A DNA stretch of 64,000 nt, taken from the NCBI GenBank assembly GCA_964469215.1, contig CAYXYB010000015.1, positions 10,292 through 74,291 of the forward strand. Direction: 5' to 3'. Of this stretch, positions 26,927 to 35,054 are shown piece by piece (positions within the stretch are counted from its first letter, which is position 1; each line of letters opens with the position of its first letter). The notes under the pieces are model-generated. The model was not told the DNA's origin and searched no databases. It saw only the letters and a list, made by a program, of their open reading frames with translations. This stretch comes from SKPS01 sp964469215 (GTDB taxonomy: Bacteria; Bacteroidota; Bacteroidia; Bacteroidales; SKPS01). The position numbers and the translations under genes were made by a program.

Positions 26927-28222
26927 TTATTCTGCCCATCTCAACCTGTCCTCATTCGAATACTGCCAGGGGGCTCCATTGTTCTCAATATTTGAGAAGA
27001 TGGCATTTAGTTGCGCCGGGGCAGCCGACTCCTCCATGACGAGGTATCTTCTCAGATCGAGGATGAAAGTGGGCTGGTCGATGTTCAAAGGGCACTCTCT
27101 GGCGCAGGCGTTGCAGGTAGTGCAAGCCCAGATCTCCTCTTCAGATATATAACCTCTGATTAGTGATCTGTTGTCTGTATATTCCGATCCATTTTTTATC
27201 AAACCGGGTCCCTTCTCCTTCATCCTGCGCCTTATATCAATAATCATTTTTCTTGGTGAAAGCGCTTTGCCCGTGATGTTTGCAGGGCAAACCGCACTGC
27301 ACCTTCCACATTGGGTGCATGAGAGTGAATCGATATAATTTTTCCAGGTGATATCTTCCACATCATGGATGCCAAACCTTGAGGGGGTTTGATCACATAG
27401 CGCTGATGAAAAAGCTGTTGCCGGATCCATCATCATCTTTACCTCTCTGGTGATGTCATCCATGGTGTACATCTTGCCTAAAGGGGTTAGCCTGCTGAAG
27501 AAGACATTAGGTACCGACATAAAAATATGGAAGTGCTTGGAGTAGGGGAGCACATTGGCAAAGATGAATATCAGAGTGATATGGCTCCACCAGTTTATGT
27601 CGTGGACAAGTGCAATTGTTTCAGCCGGAAGGCCGGTCAAAAATGGTGCAATCAGGGAGCTTACAGGAAAGGATCCGACGTATGCCGTAGATCCGGCGAT
27701 GTAGAAGATGTTAAGCCCGGCAAGTGTTATCATCAGGATGAAGATGAAGGTGAGGGCAAGATAGGCATCGGCATGATTTTTCCCGGTGAGCTCTTTACCA
27801 TGCAACCTCCTGATGTTGAGACAGCACCTTCTAATAATAAAAACCAAAATAAAGAGAGCTATGATATAGGCAAAGATATCCCCGGCGGCCATCAGCACAT
27901 CATACACAAGCCCCAACACCGAAAGCGATCTTCCGTGTTCGCTGATATTACCGCTTACACCATCAATAACCATCTCGATGCTGCCGACAATAATTACACA
28001 AAATCCCCAGAAAACCATGGCATGCATAAATCCGGCCAGGCGGTTTCTGAATATCCTGTCCTGGAATAAGGCATTTACAATGGTGAGCCTGATCCTCTTT
28101 CCTATTTCTTTCACAGGGTATGCCGACCTGGTAAGTTTAAAATACCGGAATATTTTATATCCTGAGTAGCTAAATACGGCTATGGTGATGGTTAGGATTG
28201 TGATAAAGATTATCTGTGCCAT
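26927..28222 (-). CDS. Membrane 4Fe-4S dicluster protein (NarI/HdrE-like plus ferredoxin)
   Basis: A 431-residue protein. Residues 1-255 carry about five membrane helices, with His residues inside helices as in heme-b NarI-like subunits. The C-terminal domain binds two [4Fe-4S] clusters through 'CTQCGRCSAVCPANITGKALSPRK' and 'CTTCNACARECPLNIDQPTFILDLRR'. This layout is that of HdrE/HdrC-like fusions common in Bacteroidota, which oxidise menaquinol and pass electrons to a soluble CCG protein. That partner is probably encoded at 23856-24653. The physiological acceptor is unknown. Confidence 0.85.
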   Translation of the reverse strand: MAQIIFITILTITIAVFSYSGYKIFRYFKLTRSAYPVKEIGKRIRLTIVNALFQDRIFRNRLAGFMHAMVFWGFCVIIVGSIEMVIDGVSGNISEHGRSLSVLGLVYDVLMAAGDIFAYIIALFILVFIIRRCCLNIRRLHGKELTGKNHADAYLALTFIFILMITLAGLNIFYIAGSTAYVGSFPVSSLIAPFLTGLPAETIALVHDINWWSHITLIFIFANVLPYSKHFHIFMSVPNVFFSRLTPLGKMYTMDDITREVKMMMDPATAFSSALCDQTPSRFGIHDVEDITWKNYIDSLSCTQCGRCSAVCPANITGKALSPRKMIIDIRRRMKEKGPGLIKNGSEYTDNRSLIRGYISEEEIWACTTCNACARECPLNIDQPTFILDLRRYLVMEESAAPAQLNAIFSNIENNGAPWQYSNEDRLRWAE

Positions 28223-28264
28223 TTATATTGATTTTTGTGATAATGATCTTTTCATGATAAGGTT

Positions 28265-29605
28265 CTACCACCCCATAAAGTAGCCTGCAAGTCCTGTCAG
28301 GAAACCTATCAGCAGGTTTACCGCTTTCATGGCCACAAAGCTTTTACGGGATTCGGCCAGCAGGGGCAATGCACCATGTCCGTCCTGTACAATTGAGTTT
28401 GCCAGCAGAATGCTGAGGGGAATATTGCCATCAAGGAAAAGTATGATGAATATTATATGCGGGCCGCTCTCCGGAATTATCCCTATCAGAACTGCAATAA
28501 GAAGTATATAGAAAGTGTTGGTGTGCAGCCATGCTTCCAGATCGAGGTAAGGTATTATGATGTTAATTAAAAGGAATGCGGCGAATGTCCAGAGAAACAC
28601 TTTCAGGAAATGTTTCCGTATCACATGACCCCAGAGGTGTTTGGTGAGGAAATGGTCGGGTACGGTGATGAACATTGCCAGCCCGACAAGTGAGGTCAGC
28701 AGGAATGTTAACTTGGTCCATGTCCACGACACCAGTCCAAGTTCACCTGAGAGCAGTAGAACGACAAATAGCAGGCTGCCGGAAATCAGCAGTGCCCTCT
28801 CGAAAGATATTTTTCTGAGTTGTGGAAGGAACAGCTCCCGTTCGAATGTGGAGCAGTGGGGATCCTGGTAATGAACCTCGAAATGGAGATCTTTGGCTGG
28901 CATGAGGCTTCTGTTCTTCATAAATATCTGAACCAGGAAGCCTGAGATTATTGCCACAGCTATAAGGATTCCGAAGATGATAAGAGCAGTTTGAGGCATC
29001 ACTCCAATCATAATAAATGCTTCATCACCCGAGGTGGCGATCATTACCGTCACAAGAGCTGCAAAGCTGAAGAGGCGGTGCACATATAGTGAGACAGCCA
29101 CATAGGTGCCCATGCATCCGGGCAGGGCGCCCAGTATCGCTGCAAGGATTATCTGCATCCATCCCCGCCTCATGAAGAACCTGTTCCATCGCCCCCCTGA
29201 TTTCACCGTCACATATTCCAGAAGCAGCATCATCATCACAACAAAAAACACCACCATTAGTGTATTCTTAAACACTGCCATCAGCGTTCCGGCTATCCCT
29301 TCACCATGCATATGCCCTTCAGGCATGAACGACTCGAAACGTTGATGGTTGTGATTTCCGCGACTGTATTTGTCAGAACCTTCTCCGCTGTCGCAACTTT
29401 CATGTTTGTGATTTTGATCCTGCCCGTGTACATGGCCTTGATCCTGATTATTTACATGTTCACACTCTTCATCGTTAACGTGTGATGATGTATTGCCAGA
29501 AACAGGATCATTGCTTTGTGAAAATACATTTGCCGGCTGAAATAGCAAAAGGTATCCCGTCAGCAGGATGAATAAGGAAAAGATATTCAGATTTCGCGTT
29601 ATCAT
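28265..29605 (-). CDS. Putative ten-helix heavy-metal exporter with His-rich N-terminus
   Basis: A 446-residue integral membrane protein. After a signal-like helix, residues ~35-90 are rich in His, Asp and Glu ('HVHGQDQNHKHES', 'GNHNHQRF') and could bind metal in the periplasm. About ten membrane helices follow, including 'GALPGCMGTYVAVSLYVHRLFSFAALVTVMIATSGDEAF' and 'GIIPESGPHIIFI', signatures of the ArsP_2 / putative manganese transporter family. The cargo could be Mn or another divalent metal. The start overlaps the uvrA stop by 4 bp, so the two are co-transcribed. Confidence 0.75.
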   Translation of the reverse strand: MITRNLNIFSLFILLTGYLLLFQPANVFSQSNDPVSGNTSSHVNDEECEHVNNQDQGHVHGQDQNHKHESCDSGEGSDKYSRGNHNHQRFESFMPEGHMHGEGIAGTLMAVFKNTLMVVFFVVMMMLLLEYVTVKSGGRWNRFFMRRGWMQIILAAILGALPGCMGTYVAVSLYVHRLFSFAALVTVMIATSGDEAFIMIGVMPQTALIIFGILIAVAIISGFLVQIFMKNRSLMPAKDLHFEVHYQDPHCSTFERELFLPQLRKISFERALLISGSLLFVVLLLSGELGLVSWTWTKLTFLLTSLVGLAMFITVPDHFLTKHLWGHVIRKHFLKVFLWTFAAFLLINIIIPYLDLEAWLHTNTFYILLIAVLIGIIPESGPHIIFIILFLDGNIPLSILLANSIVQDGHGALPLLAESRKSFVAMKAVNLLIGFLTGLAGYFMGW

Positions 29606-32436
29606 ATTAGTTTTTTAATAATATTGATATTCAGATGATCTGCCAGGAATCTGCCGGTATAAGACTCACTGCAGTTGCACAGGTCATCCACCAGACCGGC
29701 ATAGACCAGCCCCCCCCCCTTGTCGCCCCCTTCCGGGCCAAGGTCAATAATCCAGTCGGCAGCTTTTATAACTTCAGTGTTGTGTTCAATAACCACAATA
29801 GTGTGTCCGCGTGCAATGAGGGCGTCGAAAGCTTTCAGAAGCCTGCCGATGTCGTGAAGATGAAGGCCGGTGGTTGGCTCATCAAAGACAAAAAGTGTTT
29901 TTCTGTCGGTTACCCCTTTGGTGAGGAAGTAGGCCAGCTTTATCCTTTGTGCTTCTCCACCACTCAGCGTGGAGGATGACTGCCCCAGTTGTATATATCC
30001 CAGGCCAACCTCCTGAAGTACTTCCAACTTCTCGATGATCTTTTTTACTGTAGTGCCTGATCCGGCTTCATCTCTGAAGAACTCAAGTGCCTCGTCAACT
30101 GACAGTAATAGAAGTTCATAGATGTTTTTATTTCCAACCTTCACATCAAGAACCTCATCTCTGAACCTTTTGCCTTCGCAAACATCGCATGTTAGTACAA
30201 TATCTGCCATGAACTGCATCTCAATGTTTACGGTTCCCTCTCCCTGGCATGTCTCACATCGCCCTCCCTCAACATTGAACGAGAAAAAACCCGGTTTATA
30301 TCCGCGCAGTTTCGCCAATGGCTGTGAAGAATATAGGCTGCGTATATCGTCATAAACCTTTATATAGGTTGCCGGATTCGACCTTGATGACCTGCCGATG
30401 GGATTCTGGTCTATCAACTCTGCATCTTCCAGCATGTTTATATCCCCTTCGATACTGCCAAACCTGCCGGTTTGTTCCGAATAGCCTCCATAAAGCCTTT
30501 TAAGTGCAGGGTATAAGATGTCTTTCACCAGGGAAGTCTTACCGGAACCACTTACCCCGGTAACCACAGTCATAATGCCAAGGGGAAATTTTACATTAAT
30601 ATTTTTGAGATTATGTTGGCGGGCACCTGTCACCTCTATATAGTCTTTCCAACGTCTTGACATCTCCCGGGTTTTTCCGGGGGTGCCGTTTGTAAGGCAT
30701 TGTGCAGTGTGAGTATCTGAAAGAAGAAGATTGGTCAAGTTACCTGAAAACATAAGCTTCCCTCCGTTGCGTCCTGCTTCAGGGCCTATGTCAATTATGT
30801 GGTCAGCGTTTCTGATGATCTCTTCGTCGTGCTCCACAACGATTACAGTGTTGCCCATATCACGCAAACGCCGCAGAACCTTAAGCAGCCGGCCTGTATC
30901 TCTGGAGTGCAGCCCTATTGAAGGTTCGTCGAGTATATACATAGATCCCACAAGGCTTGACCCAAGTGATGTCGCCAGGTTTATTCTCTGTGATTCACCC
31001 CCCGATAATGTGCCAGAGACCCTGTTAAGAGTCAGGTATCCAAGGCCAACATCATCAAGGTAACCGAGCCTGTTCTTTATCTCTGTGATGAGTCTGTATG
31101 CCACCTTTTGCTCATAATCGGCCGGTTTCCAGGTGTTGAAGAAATCAAGAAGATCTTTTACGGGCATCAGCACCATGTCTGTCACAGATATTCCTCCAAC
31201 CTTCACGTAATTGGAATCGGATCTGAGCCGTGTACCACGGCACTCTGGACATACAGTCTTTCCGCGGTATCTTGCCAGCATCACCCGGTATTGTATCTTG
31301 TAAGTCTGCGTTTCAATATAGTTGAAGAAGTCGTTTATGCCTTCGAAATGTTTTGTGCCTTTCCACAGCATTTCCCTGTGTTCAGGGCTTAGATCCTGAT
31401 AAGGCCTGTGAACCGGAAAGCCTGCCTTCTCAGCATTCATTACCAGATTATCTTTCCATTCACTCATCTTTTCACCCTTCCAGCAGACAACAGCCTCAGA
31501 ATATACAGATAATGAGGGATTGGGTATAACCAGATGTTCATCTATCCCGATAACAGACCCATATCCCTCACACCTTTTACAGGCACCGTAAGGATTGTTG
31601 AACGTGAAAAGGTTTACAGTCGGCTCTTCGAAGGTGATGCCATCCAGCTCAAACCTGTTCGAGAAAGTATGTTTATGGAAATGGTCTCTGTGATCGACAA
31701 TAATGTTGCATGTGCCTTTCCCTTCGAAAAAGGCTGTCTGCACTGCATCAGACAGCCTGTTGTCAACATTTCCGTTGCTTCCCGCTTCCAGCCTGTCTAT
31801 CATGATGCTGATATTCTCTGGCTGGCATGAACCATCAGTTTTATATTCTTCTATCCTGATTATCTTATCGTTACACCATATTCTTGAAAAACCCTGTTGT
31901 GTTAGAATATCCAGTTGATTCTTCAGCGTACGACCATTGTATTCAGGGAGAGGGGCGGTAACCATAAATCGTGTCCCTTCCGGTAATTCATTAGCCCAAT
32001 TCACCACATCGGTAACAGAATGTCTTTTTACCTCTTTACCGGATACCGGTGAATAGGTTCTGCCAATTCGGGCAAATAAAAGCTTAATGTACTCGTATAT
32101 CTCTGTGGATGTTCCAACAGTTGACCTGGGGTTCCGCGTGTTTACACGTTGCTCAATAGCAATTGCAGGTGAAACACCTTTGATATAATCAACATCAGGT
32201 TTCGACATACGACCCAGAAACTGCCGGGCATAGGCACTAAGACTTTCAACATATCTGCGTTGTCCGTCAGCATACAAAGTGTCGAATGCAAGTGAACTCT
32301 TTCCCGAACCAGACAAACCGGTGATCACAATAAGCTTTCGCCGTGGTATTGCAACATCAATGTTCTTGAGATTGTGCATCCTCGCACCTTTGATGATGAT
32401 ATAATCACGTGGATCAAGCTTTTCTAATTCAACCAT
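29602..32436 (-). CDS. uvrA: Excinuclease ABC subunit A
   Basis: A 944-residue UvrA, the damage-recognition ATPase of nucleotide excision repair. It has two ABC modules: Walker A 'GLSGSGKSSLAFDTLY' and 'GVSGSGKTSLVKDILY', signatures 'LSGGESQRINLATSLGS' and 'LSGGEAQRIKLAYFL', and Walker B 'YILDEPSIGLH' and 'FVFDEPTTGLH'. Zinc-binding cysteine pairs lie at 'CKRCEGYG', 'CPECRGTRL', 'CETCQGEG' and 'CDVCEGKRF'. Length is normal. It is the first gene of a two-gene unit with the metal exporter and is divergent from the ECF sigma gene. Confidence 0.97.
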   Translation of the reverse strand: MVELEKLDPRDYIIIKGARMHNLKNIDVAIPRRKLIVITGLSGSGKSSLAFDTLYADGQRRYVESLSAYARQFLGRMSKPDVDYIKGVSPAIAIEQRVNTRNPRSTVGTSTEIYEYIKLLFARIGRTYSPVSGKEVKRHSVTDVVNWANELPEGTRFMVTAPLPEYNGRTLKNQLDILTQQGFSRIWCNDKIIRIEEYKTDGSCQPENISIMIDRLEAGSNGNVDNRLSDAVQTAFFEGKGTCNIIVDHRDHFHKHTFSNRFELDGITFEEPTVNLFTFNNPYGACKRCEGYGSVIGIDEHLVIPNPSLSVYSEAVVCWKGEKMSEWKDNLVMNAEKAGFPVHRPYQDLSPEHREMLWKGTKHFEGINDFFNYIETQTYKIQYRVMLARYRGKTVCPECRGTRLRSDSNYVKVGGISVTDMVLMPVKDLLDFFNTWKPADYEQKVAYRLITEIKNRLGYLDDVGLGYLTLNRVSGTLSGGESQRINLATSLGSSLVGSMYILDEPSIGLHSRDTGRLLKVLRRLRDMGNTVIVVEHDEEIIRNADHIIDIGPEAGRNGGKLMFSGNLTNLLLSDTHTAQCLTNGTPGKTREMSRRWKDYIEVTGARQHNLKNINVKFPLGIMTVVTGVSGSGKTSLVKDILYPALKRLYGGYSEQTGRFGSIEGDINMLEDAELIDQNPIGRSSRSNPATYIKVYDDIRSLYSSQPLAKLRGYKPGFFSFNVEGGRCETCQGEGTVNIEMQFMADIVLTCDVCEGKRFRDEVLDVKVGNKNIYELLLLSVDEALEFFRDEAGSGTTVKKIIEKLEVLQEVGLGYIQLGQSSSTLSGGEAQRIKLAYFLTKGVTDRKTLFVFDEPTTGLHLHDIGRLLKAFDALIARGHTIVVIEHNTEVIKAADWIIDLGPEGGDKGGGLVYAGLVDDLCNCSESYTGRFLADHLNINIIKKLI

Positions 32437-32498
32437 TTTTTTTGTCCATCAGGTGGCTGCAAAATGAAATTAACCGTGCATTGTTTAAAAAAATCGTA

Positions 32499-32506
32499 CA
32501 AAATTA
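32499..32506 (-). promoter_or_regulatory. -7 box for uvrA
   Basis: On the minus strand the sequence reads TAATTTTG, matching TAnnTTTG, 63 bp before the uvrA start. It faces the ECF promoter in a 237-bp divergent spacer. Confidence 0.4.
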
Positions 32507-32538
32507 AAAAAAACCTTGCATTGGAAGATATGATGCTG

Positions 32539-32546
32539 TATATTTG
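32539..32546 (+). promoter_or_regulatory. -7 box for the ECF sigma gene
   Basis: TATATTTG matches TAnnTTTG. A TTGG at 32521 gives a plausible -33 element at about the right spacing. The predicted leader is therefore about 120 nt long and includes a short reading frame (32611-32634) and the hairpin at 32640-32665. Confidence 0.5.
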
Positions 32547-32639
32547 CACTGTTGAAAAGAAATTAAACAACCCGAAAACCGGGGCGCCTGTTTTAAAACG
32601 GACGTAAATCATGGAGGATGATTATCGGCATTAACTTTA

Positions 32640-32668
32640 CCCTTTTTATACACCATCAAAAAGGGAGG
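32640..32668 (+). promoter_or_regulatory. Hairpin covering the Shine-Dalgarno of the ECF sigma gene
   Basis: CCCTTTTT at 32640-32647 pairs perfectly with AAAAAGGG at 32658-32665 over a 10-nt loop. The GGG of the right arm is the start of a GGGAGG Shine-Dalgarno (32663-32668) placed 5 nt before the ATG. Folding would hide part of the ribosome site. Strong Shine-Dalgarno sequences are not usual in Bacteroidota, so both the site and its sequestration stand out. An AU-rich stem of this type would be temperature-sensitive. Confidence 0.55.
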
Positions 32669-32673
32669 TTATC

Positions 32674-33258
32674 ATGGAAGCCTTATCACTTAACGATCAG
32701 GAACTCGTTAAGAGTTACATCGCCGGCAATCATCAAAGTCTCGAAATCATTATCCACCGTCACAAAAAACGTGTCTTCAGTTATATCATTATGCTGGTCA
32801 AGGATCAGCAACTCGCTGAAGATATCTTTCAGGATACCTTTGTTAAGGTTATCTATAAACTGAAGAGTGGCAGGTACAACGAAGAGGGGAAGTTTCTCCA
32901 GTGGGTGATGCGTATTGCTCATAACCTTATCATCGATCATTTCAGGAGAGAAAAACGAATAAATGTTATCGGTCAGAATGATGAATTTGATATATTCAAC
33001 ACTATCAAATCATACGATCTGCCTTATGAGCATACCATTATTAAAGAACAGGTTCACAATGAACTGAGGCAGCTGGTTGAGCTTCTGCCACCTGAGCAGA
33101 AGGAAGTACTTAAGATGAGGCATTATATGGATATGAGTTTCAAGGAGATAGCAGAAGAAACCGATGTTAGTATTAATACAGCTCTTGGCAGGATGAGGTA
33201 TGCTCTCATCAACCTCAGGAAGATGATTGAACAGAAGAACCTGGTGCTTTCAGTGTAA
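32674..33258 (+). CDS. ECF-family RNA polymerase sigma factor
   Basis: A 194-residue sigma-70 family protein with region 2 ('FSYIIMLVKDQQLAEDIFQDTFVKVI', 'FLQWVMRIAHNLIIDHFRREKR', residues ~33-93) and region 4 ('LPPEQKEVLKMRHYMDMSFKEIAEETDVSINTALGRMRYALINLRKMI', ~135-185). There is no neighbouring anti-sigma gene, unlike most ECF loci. This subgroup with long spacing and no anti-sigma is common in Bacteroidota as a general regulator. The ATG is supported by the strong Shine-Dalgarno at 32663. Confidence 0.93.
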   Translation: MEALSLNDQELVKSYIAGNHQSLEIIIHRHKKRVFSYIIMLVKDQQLAEDIFQDTFVKVIYKLKSGRYNEEGKFLQWVMRIAHNLIIDHFRREKRINVIGQNDEFDIFNTIKSYDLPYEHTIIKEQVHNELRQLVELLPPEQKEVLKMRHYMDMSFKEIAEETDVSINTALGRMRYALINLRKMIEQKNLVLSV

Positions 33259-33296
33259 TACGGGTGCATTCTTTTTACCAACATTTTTAATCTCCC

Positions 33297-33317
33297 GTTT
33301 CGCCTTCAGGGCGAGAC
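33297..33317. repeat. GTTTCGCC/GGCGAGAC hairpin
   Basis: GTTTCGCC at 33297-33304 and GGCGAGAC at 33310-33317 form an 8-bp stem with one G-U pair, 40 bp after the ECF stop. It can serve as a terminator-like structure, although the T-run is weak. Confidence 0.45.
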
Positions 33318-33325
33318 AGAAATTA

Positions 33326-33452
33326 CGCAGAGATCCGCAGCAAATTATTTCAGCGCTTTTTCGCATAATAAAGAAATAAACTTTTCCCAACGGCTATAAA
33401 TTTTACAATTAATAAAAATGCGACCTCTGCGAAAATCTCGGCGATCTCTGCG
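33326..33452. repeat. Intergenic inverted-repeat element (CGCAGAGATC ... GATCTCTGCG)
   Basis: CGCAGAGATCCGC at 33326-33338 is matched by GGCGATCTCTGCG at 33440-33452 in inverted orientation. Between them, and next to the right arm, is a further partial copy (CTCTGCGAAAATCTCGGCGATCTCTGCG). The 419-bp spacer between the ECF and rocD genes has no coding sequence. The layout resembles a small non-autonomous intergenic element, but no target duplication is evident. Confidence 0.5.
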
Positions 33453-33616
33453 ATTAAATTTTTTAACTGACGAAACAGTTAGCGTTCAGTTTTATTAATT
33501 TTTCGGAGTGGACTCACAAATCCATTTAGTTCCTCAACAAAACTATCCAACATAAATCAACTCAAACCCTGCAAAACCCACCCAGCCAATTTCAATATCT
33601 ATTTCTGAAAAAGCTT

Positions 33617-33624
33617 TATATTTG
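33617..33624 (+). promoter_or_regulatory. -7 box for rocD
   Basis: TATATTTG matches TAnnTTTG, 53 bp before the rocD ATG. Confidence 0.5.
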
Positions 33625-33677
33625 CCCGGTTTCATTCGAATAAATAATAATTATTAACAAATAAAAATTAACCAGTT

Positions 33678-34904
33678 ATGTTTAAAAGAATTTCATCCGC
33701 AGAGGCAATTGAGCTCGAGGACAGGTATGGTGCTCACAATTATCATCCGTTACCGGTAGTATTATCTAAGGGGGAAGGTGCCCGTTTGTGGGATGCTGAA
33801 GGAAAAGTATATTACGATTTTCTCTCAGCATATTCAGCCGTAAACCAGGGGCATTGCCACCCGAAGATCATCAATACCATGAAAGAGCAGGCTGAACGGC
33901 TAACACTTACATCACGTGCTTTTTATAATGATGTGCTTGGTGTTTTTGAAAAGTATATCACAGAATACTTTGGTTATGACAAGGTGCTGGCGATGAACAC
34001 CGGTGCAGAAGCTGATGAGACAGCTCTTAAGCTATGCCGCAAATGGGCCTACCTTAAGAAGGGTATTCCAAAGAACGAGGCTAAGATCATCGTGTGCGAA
34101 AATAACTTCCATGGCCGTACAATTACCATTATCTCAATGTCTACAGATCCTGATGCTTATACAGACTATGGCCCATACACTCCGGGTTTTATTACAATAC
34201 CCTACAATAATCTTGAGGCGTTGGAACGTGAGCTTAAGGATCCAAATGTTGCCGGGTTTTTAGTTGAACCAATTCAGGGGGAAGCAGGTGTGTTTGTGCC
34301 GGATGAAGGCTATCTGAAAAGATCTTATGACCTCTGTAAAAAGTACAACGTGCTTTTTATTGCTGATGAGGTTCAGACAGGGATAGCCCGTACAGGGAAG
34401 CTTCTCGCCTGCGATCATGAAGGTGTACGCCCTGATATTCTTATTCTCGGAAAGGCTTTGTCGGGAGGAGCAATGCCTGTAAGTGCTGTTCTGGCCGACG
34501 ACGAAATAATGCTAACCATAAAGCCGGGCCAGCACGGTTCTACTTTCGGGGGCAACCCGCTTGCCGGAAGAGTGGCAATGGCTGCACTTGATGTGGTTAA
34601 GGACGAGAAGCTGGCTGAGCGTGCAACATACCTCGGCGAAATATTCCGTGAGAAAATGCGTGAGATCGAATCCCCAATGATACAGCTTGTGCGTGGAAAA
34701 GGACTTCTTAATGCTGTAATTATTAAGCCTCATGACGGTAAGGAAGCGTGGGATGTTTGTGTGAAAATGGCTGAACTGGGTGTGCTTGCAAAACCAACCC
34801 ACGGAGACATTATTCGTTTTGCCCCACCTCTGGTTATTAAGGAAGAAGAGCTGCTAGATGCATGTGACCGGATCAAACAAGCTATTCTTTCGTTTACCCA
34901 CTGA
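33678..34904 (+). CDS. rocD: Ornithine aminotransferase
   Basis: A 408-residue PLP enzyme of the class III aminotransferases. It converts ornithine and 2-oxoglutarate to glutamate semialdehyde and glutamate, linking arginine and proline metabolism. Diagnostic stretches are 'YGAHNYHPLPVVLSKGEGARLWDAEGK', 'YDFLSAYSAVNQGHCHPKI', 'MNTGAEADETALKLCRKW', the PLP-lysine region 'DILILGKALSGGAMPVSAVLAD' and 'GQHGSTFGGNPLAGRVA'. All match ornithine transaminase rather than acetylornithine transaminase. Length is normal, and it is a single-gene transcript with its own promoter. Confidence 0.94.
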   Translation: MFKRISSAEAIELEDRYGAHNYHPLPVVLSKGEGARLWDAEGKVYYDFLSAYSAVNQGHCHPKIINTMKEQAERLTLTSRAFYNDVLGVFEKYITEYFGYDKVLAMNTGAEADETALKLCRKWAYLKKGIPKNEAKIIVCENNFHGRTITIISMSTDPDAYTDYGPYTPGFITIPYNNLEALERELKDPNVAGFLVEPIQGEAGVFVPDEGYLKRSYDLCKKYNVLFIADEVQTGIARTGKLLACDHEGVRPDILILGKALSGGAMPVSAVLADDEIMLTIKPGQHGSTFGGNPLAGRVAMAALDVVKDEKLAERATYLGEIFREKMREIESPMIQLVRGKGLLNAVIIKPHDGKEAWDVCVKMAELGVLAKPTHGDIIRFAPPLVIKEEELLDACDRIKQAILSFTH

Positions 34905-35028
34905 TAAATTTATCAATGCAGTAACGTGGTAAACAACGGATTATATCCTTCCTGAAAAATAAAAGCCTAACTATTTTCCGGTCAATGCATTGTCTCCGTG
35001 ATCAGGGAGTATAGTTTATGTTTTTTAC

Positions 35029-35036
35029 TATTTTTG
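35029..35036 (+). promoter_or_regulatory. -7 box for xseA
   Basis: TATTTTTG matches TAnnTTTG, 18 bp before the xseA start. Confidence 0.5.
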
Positions 35037-35054
35037 TCTGATTAATACCTTTTC

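Noticed and set aside
32424..32612. 62-codon minus-strand frame upstream of uvrA
   Set aside because: It lies in the divergent promoter region and has no protein-like features.
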